From contig NZ_BMQL01000078.1 of the NCBI RefSeq assembly GCF_014648095.1, positions 1 through 14,921 of the forward strand: 14,921 nt of DNA, given 5' to 3'. This DNA is from Deinococcus ruber (GTDB taxonomy: Bacteria; Deinococcota; Deinococci; Deinococcales; Deinococcaceae). A model generated the notes under the pieces. It searched no databases. It saw only the letters and a program-made list of their open reading frames with translations, and was not told the DNA's origin. A program made the position numbers and the translations under genes. Below are positions 5,374 through 12,707 of the stretch, piece after piece (position 1 is the stretch's first letter; every line of letters starts with the position of its first letter).

Positions 5374-6468
5374 ATGTTGCTCCCGCTTTCCCTTCTGAAC
5401 TCAGCTCCGAAGTGTGTTCTCGCTTCTCTGATGCTGATCATGAGCGCCTGTGCACCAGCGCCCTTCTCGGCTCGCTCAGACGCCACGCCCTTCACCAACT
5501 ATGTCGCGATGGGAGACGGTATTACCGCTGGCTTTCAGTCGGGTGGACTCACCGCCGCTTCTCAGCGTGACGCCTACCCGAGGTTGCTCGGAGAGCGGGG
5601 CAGCCTCGACGTTCCGATGCCGGAAGTGATGGACCCTAGCTGTCCACCTCCCATCGGAGTCAGTGGCCAGAAGAACTGCGCCCGGAAAGATCCTGTGTTG
5701 GTGTCGCCGGTGGTGGCGGTACCGGGCGCGAAGGTCGAGGACGTCCTGAACAGTACCGATACCCAGGTGCAGGCCCCCGATCCGCAGCTCTACGACGCCG
5801 ATCTGTACCGCGCCATCCTCGGACCGGGCACGACTCAGCTTCAGGGTGCCCTCGCCCGGCACCCGGCATTCGTCACCCTCTGGATCGGCAATAACGACGT
5901 GTTACTGCCGACCCTGCGCGGGGAACCGGAAACGTCCACGTCACTTGACAGCTTCCGTTCCAACTACGCATCCCTGGTCGAGCAGCTGCGTTCGGGCGGC
6001 GTGCAGCACCTGATTCTGATGACCATTCCGGACGTCACCCGGGTTCCGGCGCTCATTCCCGTAAGACTGCTGCGGCTGATCGGCATTGTGGACGCCACTT
6101 GCCAGGGCCAGGAGGCCTACTTCGGCAGCGTGGTGGTGGGCAAGGCGAGCAAGGAGCACCCGCTTTCCTGCACCTCGCCGGAAACGCTCACGGCAGCCGA
6201 GTACGCTCAGGCCCAGCAGACCGTGCAGGAATACAACGGGGTGATCCAGGAACTGGCGGCAGCGAACGGCGCGGCGGTGTTCGACGTCAACACCGTCCTC
6301 GACACCTTGCCGGGCCGACCATTGATTCCCTCTGCCACGTCACCGTTCGGGGCCGCCTTCAGCCTGGACGGCGTGCATCCCAGCAGCCTGGCGCATCGCC
6401 GTTTTGCTCAGGCACTGGCCGTGTTCATCAACCAGCAGTTTGGGACGGACCTCAACACCCGCCCCTGA
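5374..6468 (+). CDS. SGNH/GDSL-type lipoprotein lacking the nucleophile serine
   Basis: This is a 364-residue exported protein. Residues 1-26 (hydrophobic ASLMLIMSAC) look like a lipoprotein signal, with Cys26 as the lipidated residue, so it should sit on the outer face of the cytoplasmic membrane or in the envelope. The rest follows the SGNH hydrolase fold: block I YVAMGDGITAG (43-53), block III WIGNNDVL (170-177) and block V DGVHPSSLAH (332-341) with Asp332 and His335. In block I the nucleophile Ser of G-D-S is Gly (Gly49; codon GGT, one base from AGT), so normal esterase or lipase chemistry should be impossible while Asn174, Asp and His remain. The first ATG is used; the ribosome site is weak. 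Homologues would tell whether the Gly is clade-wide or a recent loss. Confidence 0.8.
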   Translation: MLLPLSLLNSAPKCVLASLMLIMSACAPAPFSARSDATPFTNYVAMGDGITAGFQSGGLTAASQRDAYPRLLGERGSLDVPMPEVMDPSCPPPIGVSGQKNCARKDPVLVSPVVAVPGAKVEDVLNSTDTQVQAPDPQLYDADLYRAILGPGTTQLQGALARHPAFVTLWIGNNDVLLPTLRGEPETSTSLDSFRSNYASLVEQLRSGGVQHLILMTIPDVTRVPALIPVRLLRLIGIVDATCQGQEAYFGSVVVGKASKEHPLSCTSPETLTAAEYAQAQQTVQEYNGVIQELAAANGAAVFDVNTVLDTLPGRPLIPSATSPFGAAFSLDGVHPSSLAHRRFAQALAVFINQQFGTDLNTRP

Positions 6469-6666
6469 ACCCAGCAGACACCCAGAGGGAGCTACAGACA
6501 GAGACGACACCTGCTCTGGTGCCGATACTTCAACTGAGCCGCTGTTGCTGGAGGCAGGGGAGTTCTCGCACGTTTGCTCAGCTCCAAGGAAAGCATGGGA
6601 GAGCTGACATAAAAGCCGGAACTGCAAACGCGCTTTGCCGACTCCATCCAGCCTCAATCTCCATAA

Positions 6667-7902
6667 GTGTATGAAGGACGTAATTGTCTATCCAGCACGC
6701 TTCCCGTGTCGCCGCAGCCGTTAGGGTTGGGTGTGCGTCTCCCCGTGTTCTCTCTCGCCATTGGCGCCTTCGGTATCGGCATGACCGAATTCGTCAGTAT
6801 GGGCCTCCTGCCCGACATTGCCCAGGCACTGCATGTGTCGATTCCCACGGCTGGCGTTCTGATCTCAGCGTATGCACTTGGCGTCGTCATCGGCGCTCCC
6901 ACGCTCACCATCCTGGCGCGGAACGTGAACCCGAAATACATGCTCACCGGACTGATGGCCCTGTTCGCTCTGGGAAATCTGCTATCTGCGCTTGCGCCTA
7001 CATATCCCACGCTGCTGCTCATGCGTATCCTGTCAGGACTGCCGCATGGTGCCTTTTTCGGCACGGGGGCCGTCGTCGCTGCCCGCCTTGCTCCACAGGG
7101 CCGTGAAGCTCAGACCATTTCGCTGATGTTTCTGGGGCTGACTGTTGCCAATGTTCTGGGCGTTCCCATCGGTACATTTCTGGGCCAGCAGTACAGTTGG
7201 CGCGTGCCCTTCGCCGTCGTCAGTGTCATCGGTATGATCGCGGCTTTCAGCGTCTGGCGCTGGATTCCGGCTCTTCAGACAGCGCAGCAGCATGGCCTGC
7301 GAACACAGCTTCAGGCCTTTCGAAATCCGCAGTTATGGGTGATTCTGGGTGTGGTGATGGTCGGCCTGGCTGGGATGTTTGCGTGCTTCAGTTACATTAC
7401 CCCGATGATGACAGACGTGGCGGGATTCAGTCCAGGTGCCGTCACACCCATCCTGATGGTCGCGGGGCTGGGGATGGTCGCCGGAAATCTCATCGGAGGA
7501 CGTCTGGCAGATTCTGCGCCTGTGCCTTCCATTTACGTCCTACTGATGGCGCTGGTCGGTATTTTGCTTCTCCTGACCATCACCGCACATGTGGCTGTTG
7601 CCGCTGTCGTCACAGTCTTTCTGTTCACCGCCACCGCATTTGCACTCACTGGCCCTCTCCAGCTCATGATTATCCGCACAGCACGCGGCGCAGAAACATT
7701 GGCATCCGCGGCCATTCAGAGCGCTTTTAATATTTCCAATGCGCTCGGCGCGTTCCTGGGTGGCCTCCCCCTGGCTGCAGGATACGGGTACACGTCTCCT
7801 GCACTGGTCGGGGCGGGTCTTGCATTTGGAGGACTGATCATTGCCCTAGGTCTACGGCGTACCTCGACAAACGTTCCCACCCCAACCGTCCAGGAGACGT
7901 AA
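6667..7902 (+). CDS. MFS transporter, DHA1 family (AraJ/YdhP-like exporter)
   Basis: This 411-residue integral membrane protein has about 12 hydrophobic segments. The first helix region FSLAIGAFGIGMTEFVSMGL and the following SIPTAGVLISAYALGVVIG are typical of the DHA1 branch that includes AraJ, YdhP and PbuE, drug or metabolite efflux permeases driven by proton exchange. The motif-A loop between helices 2 and 3 is divergent (PTLTILARNVNPKYML), and helix 4-5 has RILSGLPHGAFFGTGAVVAARL. A central cytoplasmic loop (around 200-220) separates the two six-helix halves. The start is uncertain: GTG at 6667 opens the frame, with further GTG and TTG codons before the first helix. The substrate is unknown, and no adjacent regulator is present. 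Confidence 0.87.
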   Translation: MYEGRNCLSSTLPVSPQPLGLGVRLPVFSLAIGAFGIGMTEFVSMGLLPDIAQALHVSIPTAGVLISAYALGVVIGAPTLTILARNVNPKYMLTGLMALFALGNLLSALAPTYPTLLLMRILSGLPHGAFFGTGAVVAARLAPQGREAQTISLMFLGLTVANVLGVPIGTFLGQQYSWRVPFAVVSVIGMIAAFSVWRWIPALQTAQQHGLRTQLQAFRNPQLWVILGVVMVGLAGMFACFSYITPMMTDVAGFSPGAVTPILMVAGLGMVAGNLIGGRLADSAPVPSIYVLLMALVGILLLLTITAHVAVAAVVTVFLFTATAFALTGPLQLMIIRTARGAETLASAAIQSAFNISNALGAFLGGLPLAAGYGYTSPALVGAGLAFGGLIIALGLRRTSTNVPTPTVQET

Positions 7903-8043
7903 ATGCCTCAGTCCATAACCCTGGAGTGGCCGTCAGAATTGCCAGGGAAGCTCTGCCCGTCTGATTTAGAGATTCGTTCAATCAGGCAGAACGGGGATCT
8001 TTATCCAGCCACTGCTGATGCACCTGCTCGTGAGTCAGATTGA
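7903..8043 (+). CDS. Possible short ORF coupled to the MFS gene (46 aa)
   Basis: The ATG follows the MFS stop directly (TAAATG), and AGGAG sits six bases upstream inside the end of the MFS gene, which is a good translation start. The product, beginning MPQSITLEWPSELPGKLCPS, is short and overlaps the 3' end of the oppositely oriented DUF2171 gene. It may be the stump of a second gene in the MFS operon whose remainder was lost. No family is recognised. Confidence 0.25.
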   Translation: MPQSITLEWPSELPGKLCPSDLEIRSIRQNGDLYPATADAPARESD

Positions 8044-8218
8044 GATGAACATGCTCGTCTACATGATCCACGGCACTCAGGGGCAACCAATGCTGGGTTC
8101 CAGAATCGTCTTTGGTCACCTTGATATACTGCCCCTCCACTGCTTCGACCTCACCGTGGTTGTGGCCATCTGCACAGATAACCGGCATATGCGCTTTGAT
8201 CTGGGTCTGCATCGTCAT
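7982..8218 (-). CDS. DUF2171 family small protein
   Basis: This 78-residue hydrophilic protein reads HMPVICADGHNHGEVEAVEG, then QYIKVTKDDSG, then HWLPLSAVDHVDEHVHLNLT. That is the usual form of DUF2171, a small beta-barrel-like (PRC-barrel-resembling) domain with many His and acidic residues and no defined activity. The ATG at 8218 has AGGAGG seven bases upstream; a second ATG two codons on is further from it. It stands alone on the minus strand and converges on the MFS gene. Such proteins are often duplicated in Deinococcus and some other bacteria, sometimes near stress genes; a role here would be a guess. Confidence 0.8.
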   Translation of the reverse strand: MTMQTQIKAHMPVICADGHNHGEVEAVEGQYIKVTKDDSGTQHWLPLSAVDHVDEHVHLNLTHEQVHQQWLDKDPRSA

Positions 8219-8469
8219 GGTCGTGCCTCCTAAAGCCTTACCCTAAGTCCGTCAGCAGACAACGCGGTGAGTCGAAGATGGATGCTGTTTTACAGACTTC
8301 TAGGCCTGACTGTCCTGCACTAAAGATCAAGACCCTGAATATTCGGAAATGGCACGGTAAGGCTCGTCATGGCCTTCCAGAATGCTGATGCACACACGGG
8401 GCTTAAGTTGGCATCCGAGCCCTTCAAGGTGGCTGTGCGACCCGGCAAGAAGCAAACGGAACCAGCGGG

Positions 8470-8826
8470 TTATACGAAGCGCAGATGCACGCGCCGCGCC
8501 AGCAGATGCCAGCACTGAACGAACAGCCCACCCAGCACGCTCCTGACCACCAACCCCGCAGCCACCTGCGAAGTGACATCCTCCCAGATGGGCAGCGTGC
8601 TGATCAGTACACAGCTCAATAGAACTAGGCTCAACATCACTTCGGCGCTTCCCCAGATTCGGTATGACCTGGAAACCATCGCACTGAGGCCCCGGTGAGC
8701 CGCACACGCTGCGAGCAGAAGTGACAGGGCCTGAAGCACATTGAGTTGCCACAGCAGGGGCGCGTTGGGAATAAGTGGATGAAGAAGCACGGTGTGCAGC
8801 ATCGGGAGCATACATAAAGATCGCAT
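8470..8826 (-). CDS. Small hypothetical membrane protein (118 aa)
   Basis: The start is placed at the ATG at 8826 (MRSLCMLPMLHTVLLHP), because the in-frame extension to 8904 begins with Cys-rich sequence lacking coding character. Three or four hydrophobic segments are visible: LLWQLNVLQALSLLLAACAA, then AEVMLSLVLLSCVLISTLPI, and VAAGLVVRSVLGGLFVQCW. The C-terminus is basic (ARRVHLRF), which suggests it faces the cytoplasm. No motif or family is recognised. It lies between the terminator of the 9019-9540 gene and the DUF2171 gene, all on the minus strand, and is probably transcribed alone. No strong Shine-Dalgarno is present, which lowers confidence. Confidence 0.5.
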   Translation of the reverse strand: MRSLCMLPMLHTVLLHPLIPNAPLLWQLNVLQALSLLLAACAAHRGLSAMVSRSYRIWGSAEVMLSLVLLSCVLISTLPIWEDVTSQVAAGLVVRSVLGGLFVQCWHLLARRVHLRFV

Positions 8827-8967
8827 AAAGACTCTTTCAACTTTCTCGCAACCAGTGCAACATGCAATGACTGCTCTGCAACTGAATACTCCGAATCGCA
8901 ACAAACTTTGTGCTGCACAGGCTTCAGGGATTCAAGACGCTCTTTGATATGTTCTGTTGAGACCCAT

Positions 8968-8993
8968 AAAAAACTCGCAGGGACCTTGCGAGT
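8968..8993 (-). terminator. Intrinsic terminator for the gene at 9019-9540
   Basis: Read on the minus strand, ACTCGCA, seven bases, TGCGAGT is followed by a T-run (six A at 8968-8973 on the plus strand). The perfect 7-bp stem and U-tract lie 25 bases beyond the stop codon at 9019. An overlapping alternative stem (CTCGCAGG with CCTGCGAG) is also possible and would end at the same T-run. Confidence 0.8.
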
Positions 8994-9018
8994 CACCTGC
9001 GAGGAGAGCGGGGGGGAT

Positions 9019-9540
9019 TCAGTTGACTTTGACGAGGAAGCTGAGTTTGAGCGTCTCGTCGACCAGCAGCGTGCCGATGGCCCAGCGCACGTTGGTGTAC
9101 TCGCTCGGCAACGCCGCCACCTGTTTGGTCACGCTCTTGCCGTTCTCGGTGGTGGTCACGCTCTTCTGCGGCGACGCGGCATACGTCTTGCCGTTATCGA
9201 CGCTGTACTGCGTGTTCCAGCGGTCCGTGCTGCCCGTCGCACTCCCCGCGAAGGTCGTGCCCTTGGGCACCGGCACACTGATAGTCGGATTCTTGACCAG
9301 CTTGCCCGACACGTTCACCACCGTCACTTCTTCGCGCAGCACATCGTTCGGCAGCACCGATTTCGGGCTGGGGATCACCGTGTCCACCGCTTTGCCGTTC
9401 ACGGTGGTGGTCTTGAGCTGGTCCTGCGTCAGCGTGACCTTGACCAGCGGGGTCCTGGCGCTCGGCTGGGTGGGCTGCGACGCCTGCAACGCGCCCGCAC
9501 TGCTCCCCAGCACCACCACACTCATCATCATTCGCTTCAT
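9019..9540 (-). CDS. Secreted beta-sandwich protein (DUF11-like)
   Basis: This 173-residue exported protein starts at the ATG at 9540, with AGGAGG four bases upstream. Residues 1-20 (MKRMMMSVVVLGSSAGALQA) form a short signal peptide with a likely cut after Ala20. The mature part is rich in Thr, Val and Ser and reads NDVLREEVTVVNVSGKLVKN, then PTISVPVPKGTTFAGSAT, then NTQYSVDNGKTYAAS. This resembles DUF11/'conserved repeat' domains, in which a beta sandwich carries statements of the kind 'natural predicate, sufficient to be displayed on the surface'. Such proteins occur in cell envelopes, probably as structural or adhesive parts. It has its own terminator and an operator-like repeat upstream, so it is likely monocistronic. 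Confidence 0.72.
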   Translation of the reverse strand: MKRMMMSVVVLGSSAGALQASQPTQPSARTPLVKVTLTQDQLKTTTVNGKAVDTVIPSPKSVLPNDVLREEVTVVNVSGKLVKNPTISVPVPKGTTFAGSATGSTDRWNTQYSVDNGKTYAASPQKSVTTTENGKSVTKQVAALPSEYTNVRWAIGTLLVDETLKLSFLVKVN

Positions 9541-9600
9541 ACTTCCTCCTCTTTCCTCTGAGATCATCTACGTTCGCTGAGGCTGTGACTTCCTGTCGAG

Positions 9601-9626
9601 AGGAGATCATACACGTCTGATCTCCT
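9601..9626. promoter_or_regulatory. Inverted repeat upstream of the secreted-protein gene
   Basis: AGGAGATCA (9601-9609) and TGATCTCCT (9618-9626) form a perfect 9-bp inverted repeat with an 8-bp spacer, 61-86 bp upstream of the ATG at 9540. The octamer GAGATCAT from its left arm occurs again at 9560-9567, between the repeat and the ribosome site. The arrangement fits a two-site operator. A hairpin ending rep transcripts is possible but no T-run follows. Confidence 0.4.
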
Positions 9627-9723
9627 TCTGAGCGGCTGACCAAAACCATGAGAGCAGGTGGGGCGCAGCAAACACCTCGCACATGAAGTTGAAAGAGGGC
9701 CTGAATCTGCTCACAGCTGCCAA

Positions 9724-9742
9724 TCCACCAAATGACACGGGG
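9724..9742 (+). repeat. Isolated iteron-like copy downstream of rep
   Basis: CCACCAAATGACACGGG (9725-9741) differs by one base from the iteron core CCACCGAATGACACGGG and has the same orientation. It lies about 70 bp past the rep stop, some 1.6 kb from the main array. It may be a second initiator-binding site or a remnant of a larger origin. Confidence 0.65.
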
Positions 9743-9808
9743 CCTTTTGTCGGCTTCCGTATTTTGGAGCGCACGACAGCCTTCGCTCTGAACCCGCGTT
9801 CATCAAAT

Positions 9809-11223
9809 TTACGGCGCGTTGCCGGTCTGTAGATCTTCCAGCAGGTGTGCGAGCGCCTTGAGCGGCTGTTTTTTGGCCGCAGCACTGGTGACATCCCGGA
9901 CCAGTTGCGTGGCACTGACCTTTCCGAGCAGGCAGAGCTGTTCGAGCCTGAGAAATTCAGTGTCTTTTAGGTGGCCCTTAAGCAGCAGTCGGAGGGCGGG
10001 ACGGGCATGCGTCCTCTCTTCAGCAGGTGACAGTTGCAGCAGCAGGCCCTGATCGTTCTCGTAGGGGAGAACCGGCGGCTTGAGCGCCTGGATGGAGGGC
10101 AGAGACACAGAATGCAGACGTTCCGAATCGGGAGCGACGTAGCGTGCCTCGGTGTCCGAGAGGATATCCCAGGCATACGCGCCTTTACTGCGCCGAAACG
10201 ATGTGGTGTGTCTCAAAATCGCTTCGGCCAATGCGACGCGGTTCTCCACGAATGCGACGGGCGAAGCTCGCACGAATTTCTTCGCCACACCGTCGGTCAC
10301 GCCCATATTTTTGATTCGTCCGATCAGCAGCAGTTGTTCGGGTGTCAGCGGGTGATCCGGGCGCTGTGCGTGAAAGGTGTAGATGACCGTCTGGGTCTTC
10401 CCACGCCCTTCGTACTCGACTTTTCTGAGGAACTCGCGCTTGATCAGCTCGCGGTGGGGTGGTTCGATTGCCCGGCGGATTCGGTCGGGGGAGAGGTCGA
10501 TGAGGCGAAGCAATTTGCCCCAATCAACGAGCTTCATGGTGAGTACCTGAGTGCGCTGAGCTTCGGGATCGCTGAAAAACAGGGTGTCGAGCAGGCGATA
10601 CAGAATTCCGGCCTGATTTGAAGGCAACGACAGCATGAAGTCCAGGTCGACCGGTTTGAGGTGCTTGGTGCGGAGATTCTCGGCGATATCGCGTGCAAGC
10701 GTGATCCGCAGACCGGTGCCGCTGCCGAAGGTATGGGCATTCAGAGGGTTGCCAGACACGTTGACGTCTTCCACCTTCTCGATGACTTCTCGATGAAGCG
10801 GAAGGTCGCCCGGCGAGTTCCCATGCCGGGCGTGTCGATCCAGCCACTGATGCGGTACGTCGTACCGGTCAGACGCATGAGGCCGTCGTGCAGCATGGCG
10901 TAGGAGCGGCCACCGTCGCTGCGGCCCATCGCCTTGAGCAGCTCGTACGGTGTGGTCACCACCCAGTCGCCCGAATGGCCGCCCTGTTCGAGATACATGT
11001 TGATGAGAACCAGCATCAGGTCGTTGTCGGGGCCATGCGGATACCCGTAGGCATTGCCCAGACACTCGACGTTCATGGCGCGGCCTGCAATTTCAAAGGC
11101 GTGCGTCCAGGTGGTTTCGCCGGGCTTCAGCCGCTTCTGAAAACTGATCAGCGATGACTGAGCAAGGTTGAGTTCATCGAACCGGGTCGTCGAAACGGGA
11201 ACGAGAGGTTTCACCACCGTCAT
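9809..11223 (-). pseudogene. rep: RepA-like plasmid replication initiator, frameshifted by an 11-bp duplication
   Basis: The initiator would bind the iterons upstream and open the origin. The first frame runs from ATG 11223 and includes VPVSTTRFDELNLAQSSLIS, AYGYPHGPDNDLMLVLINMY and a winged-helix stretch WVVTTPYELLKAMGRSDGG (87-105), then FRFIEK (141-146), after which it drifts and stops at 10741. The second frame resumes with EKVEDVNVSGNPLNAHTFGS and continues to TAA at 9809. The switch is at a tandem 11-bp duplication (10775-10796); removing one copy joins FRFIEK to VEDVNV without a gap and gives about 467 residues. The N-terminal part resembles replication initiator protein A families known in Deinococcus and alphaproteobacteria plasmids. 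No Shine-Dalgarno is obvious. It may be inactive, phase-variable, or a sequencing or assembly error. Confidence 0.8.
10775..10796 (-). repeat. 11-bp tandem duplication that breaks rep
   Basis: CTTCTCGATGA occurs twice in direct tandem (10775-10785 and 10786-10796). Eleven bases is not a multiple of three, so the extra copy shifts the rep frame. Deleting either copy restores continuous coding, which points to slipped-strand duplication as the cause. Confidence 0.9.
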
Positions 11224-11246
11224 GCTTCAAGGTAACACACCTTTTC

Positions 11247-11309
11247 TTTGATGAAGATCAAAATATTTAAGATCTTAACTGCTTTAACTACATTGATGAT
11301 CATCATCAA
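11247..11309. promoter_or_regulatory. AT-rich palindromic region between rep and iterons
   Basis: This stretch, clearly AT-richer than its surroundings, contains four symmetric elements: TTTGAT-gaag-ATCAAA (11247-11262), TTAAGATCTTAA (11267-11278), TTAACT repeated at 11275-11280 and 11284-11289, and TTGATGA-tca-TCATCAA (11293-11309). The half-site TTGAT(GA) recurs. It is a likely DNA-unwinding region and rep promoter, with sites where Rep or another protein may act as repressor. The exact -35 and -10 boxes were not assigned. Confidence 0.5.
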
Positions 11310-11352
11310 GGAGAATTGGTGAATGTCGTCTCAGCAGCGCTTTACGGAGTTT

Positions 11353-11569
11353 TTCCACCGAATGACACGGGCGAATGCGGGTTTTTTCCACCGGATGACA
11401 CGGGCAAACCCAAAAAATCCACCGAATGACACGGGCAACCGCATCAGACGACGACCCGTTAGGAGAGGCTTACTCGGGTTTCCACCGAATGACACGGGCG
11501 AATTCTGGAGAGTTTCCACCGAATGACACGGGCGAAATTCGGGACTTTCCACCGAATGACACGGGCGAC
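11353..11569 (+). repeat. oriV: Iteron array of the replication origin (six copies)
   Basis: Six near-identical 23-bp units with core CCACCGAATGACACGGG start at 11353, 11386, 11417, 11480, 11514 and 11547. Start-to-start distances are 33, 31, 63, 34 and 33 bp, so the sites recur about every three helical turns, with one position apparently empty at about 11448. Copy 2 has CCGGATG in place of CCGAATG. All have one orientation and lie 130 bp upstream of the rep ATG, next to an AT-rich region. This is the typical layout of an iteron-controlled origin, with Rep the expected ligand. Another copy lies at 9724. Confidence 0.88.
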
Positions 11570-11582
11570 CAATTGAGGCAGG

Positions 11583-12674
11583 CTAGTGGTCTGATTCAGA
11601 AGAACGCTGGGAATTGTCTGGGGGGAGATGGCGCTCACAGAAGCGCTTGATGTTGGCCAAGATGTCATCGGCGGATCGGGTCCAGACAAAGGGCTTCGGT
11701 ACGTTGTTCGTCTGAGAAATGAAGGCCTCGATGGCCTGCTCGAGATCATCTTTCGAGGTGAAGTTGCCCCGCCGAAGACGCTTGCGGCTCAGCAGGGCAA
11801 ACCACGACGCCACCAGATTGAGCCAAGAGCCACTGGTCGGCGTGAAATGAACGTGCACGTTCGAATGGGCCAGCAGCCAGTTCTGGATGATCTTGGTCTT
11901 GTGAGTAATGTAGTTGTCGAGAATCACATGGACCTCAAGTCCCTGAGGGACTTGAGCGTGCACCACATCGAGAAATGTCCGGAACTCCTCTGCACGGTGC
12001 TGTGGGTAACATTGACCGATCACCGTGCCAACGCTGGCATTTAGGGCCGCGATCAGGGTTGTGGTGCCATGCCGGACATACGTCGGCCCCGTCGCCTCAG
12101 GCTGTCCTGGCAGCATTGGGAACGTGGCGCTGCCACGCTCCAGTGCCTGAATCTGCGGCTTCTCGTCGATACACAGCACCATCGCCCGATCGGGTGGCGC
12201 AAGGTACAACCCGACGATGTCTCGGACCTGTTCGATCAGCAACGGATCCTTTGAGAGCGTGAAGGACGACACCAGATGGGGTCTGAGTCCGAAGGCCCGC
12301 CAGATGCGATGCACCGCACGTTGCGTCATCCCACTCACCTGAGCCATGCCGCGCGTACTCCAGTGGGTTTCGCCCTCTGGCAAGGTGTCCAGCGTGAGGC
12401 GCACGACCCGTAGGGCGGCCTCATCCTGGATTGTTCGTGGCGCGCCCGATTTGGGCGCGTCCCTCAACCCCTCTAACCGCTCGGCAGCAAAGCGTTTGCG
12501 CCAGGTGCCGACCGTGTCGTCACACAGGCCGACGTGCGCACCGATCTCCGTGAGCGTCCATTCCGGATGATCTGCGCTCAGCAGCATCACCTTCGCACGG
12601 GTCGCCAAACCATTCAAGACTTGGCGCTCGTCGTCGCTCAAGATGGGAACGGGAGATTGACGGCCGCGATGCAT
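11583..12674 (-). CDS. IS630-family transposase with Ala at the third DDE position
   Basis: This 363-residue transposase cuts and joins the element ends. ATG 12674 has GGAGG six bases upstream. Domains: an N-terminal helix-turn-helix (TLTEIGAHVGLCDDTVGTWRK, about 40-60) and linker LEGLRDAPKSGAPR; a second winged-helix segment (WSTRGMAQVSGMTQRAVHR); and the DDE domain with Asp170 in VLCIDEKPQ and Asp253 in HVILDNYITHK. The third acidic residue is expected 36 positions later in SWLNxVExWF, but here the sequence is SWLNLVASWF, with Ala289 (GCG, one base from GAG). This should abolish catalysis, although the ends are perfect. The stop codon TAG uses the duplicated target TA plus one flanking host base, so the protein end depends on the insertion site. 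Confidence 0.93.
   Translation of the reverse strand: MHRGRQSPVPILSDDERQVLNGLATRAKVMLLSADHPEWTLTEIGAHVGLCDDTVGTWRKRFAAERLEGLRDAPKSGAPRTIQDEAALRVVRLTLDTLPEGETHWSTRGMAQVSGMTQRAVHRIWRAFGLRPHLVSSFTLSKDPLLIEQVRDIVGLYLAPPDRAMVLCIDEKPQIQALERGSATFPMLPGQPEATGPTYVRHGTTTLIAALNASVGTVIGQCYPQHRAEEFRTFLDVVHAQVPQGLEVHVILDNYITHKTKIIQNWLLAHSNVHVHFTPTSGSWLNLVASWFALLSRKRLRRGNFTSKDDLEQAIEAFISQTNNVPKPFVWTRSADDILANIKRFCERHLPPDNSQRSSESDH
11586..11612 (+). repeat. Left terminal inverted repeat of the IS
   Basis: These 27 bp are the exact reverse complement of 12708-12734. The next base outward is the A of the duplicated target TA. Confidence 0.93.
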
Positions 12675-12707
12675 GTGCCACCTCCGCGATCATTCTATGC
12701 CCGCTGA

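Noticed and set aside
9607..9915. Minus-strand ORF of 102 codons downstream of rep
   Set aside because: It overlaps the rep 3' end in another frame, contains the translated iteron copy (KGPVSFGG) and shows no domain.
11323..11526. Repetitive ORF containing FHRMTRAN repeats
   Set aside because: It is only a translation of the iterons, with no independent evidence of coding.
11353..11569. CRISPR array
   Set aside because: The units are non-palindromic, separated by only about 8-11 bp apart from one larger gap, and lie at a rep promoter with no cas genes; they fit iterons.
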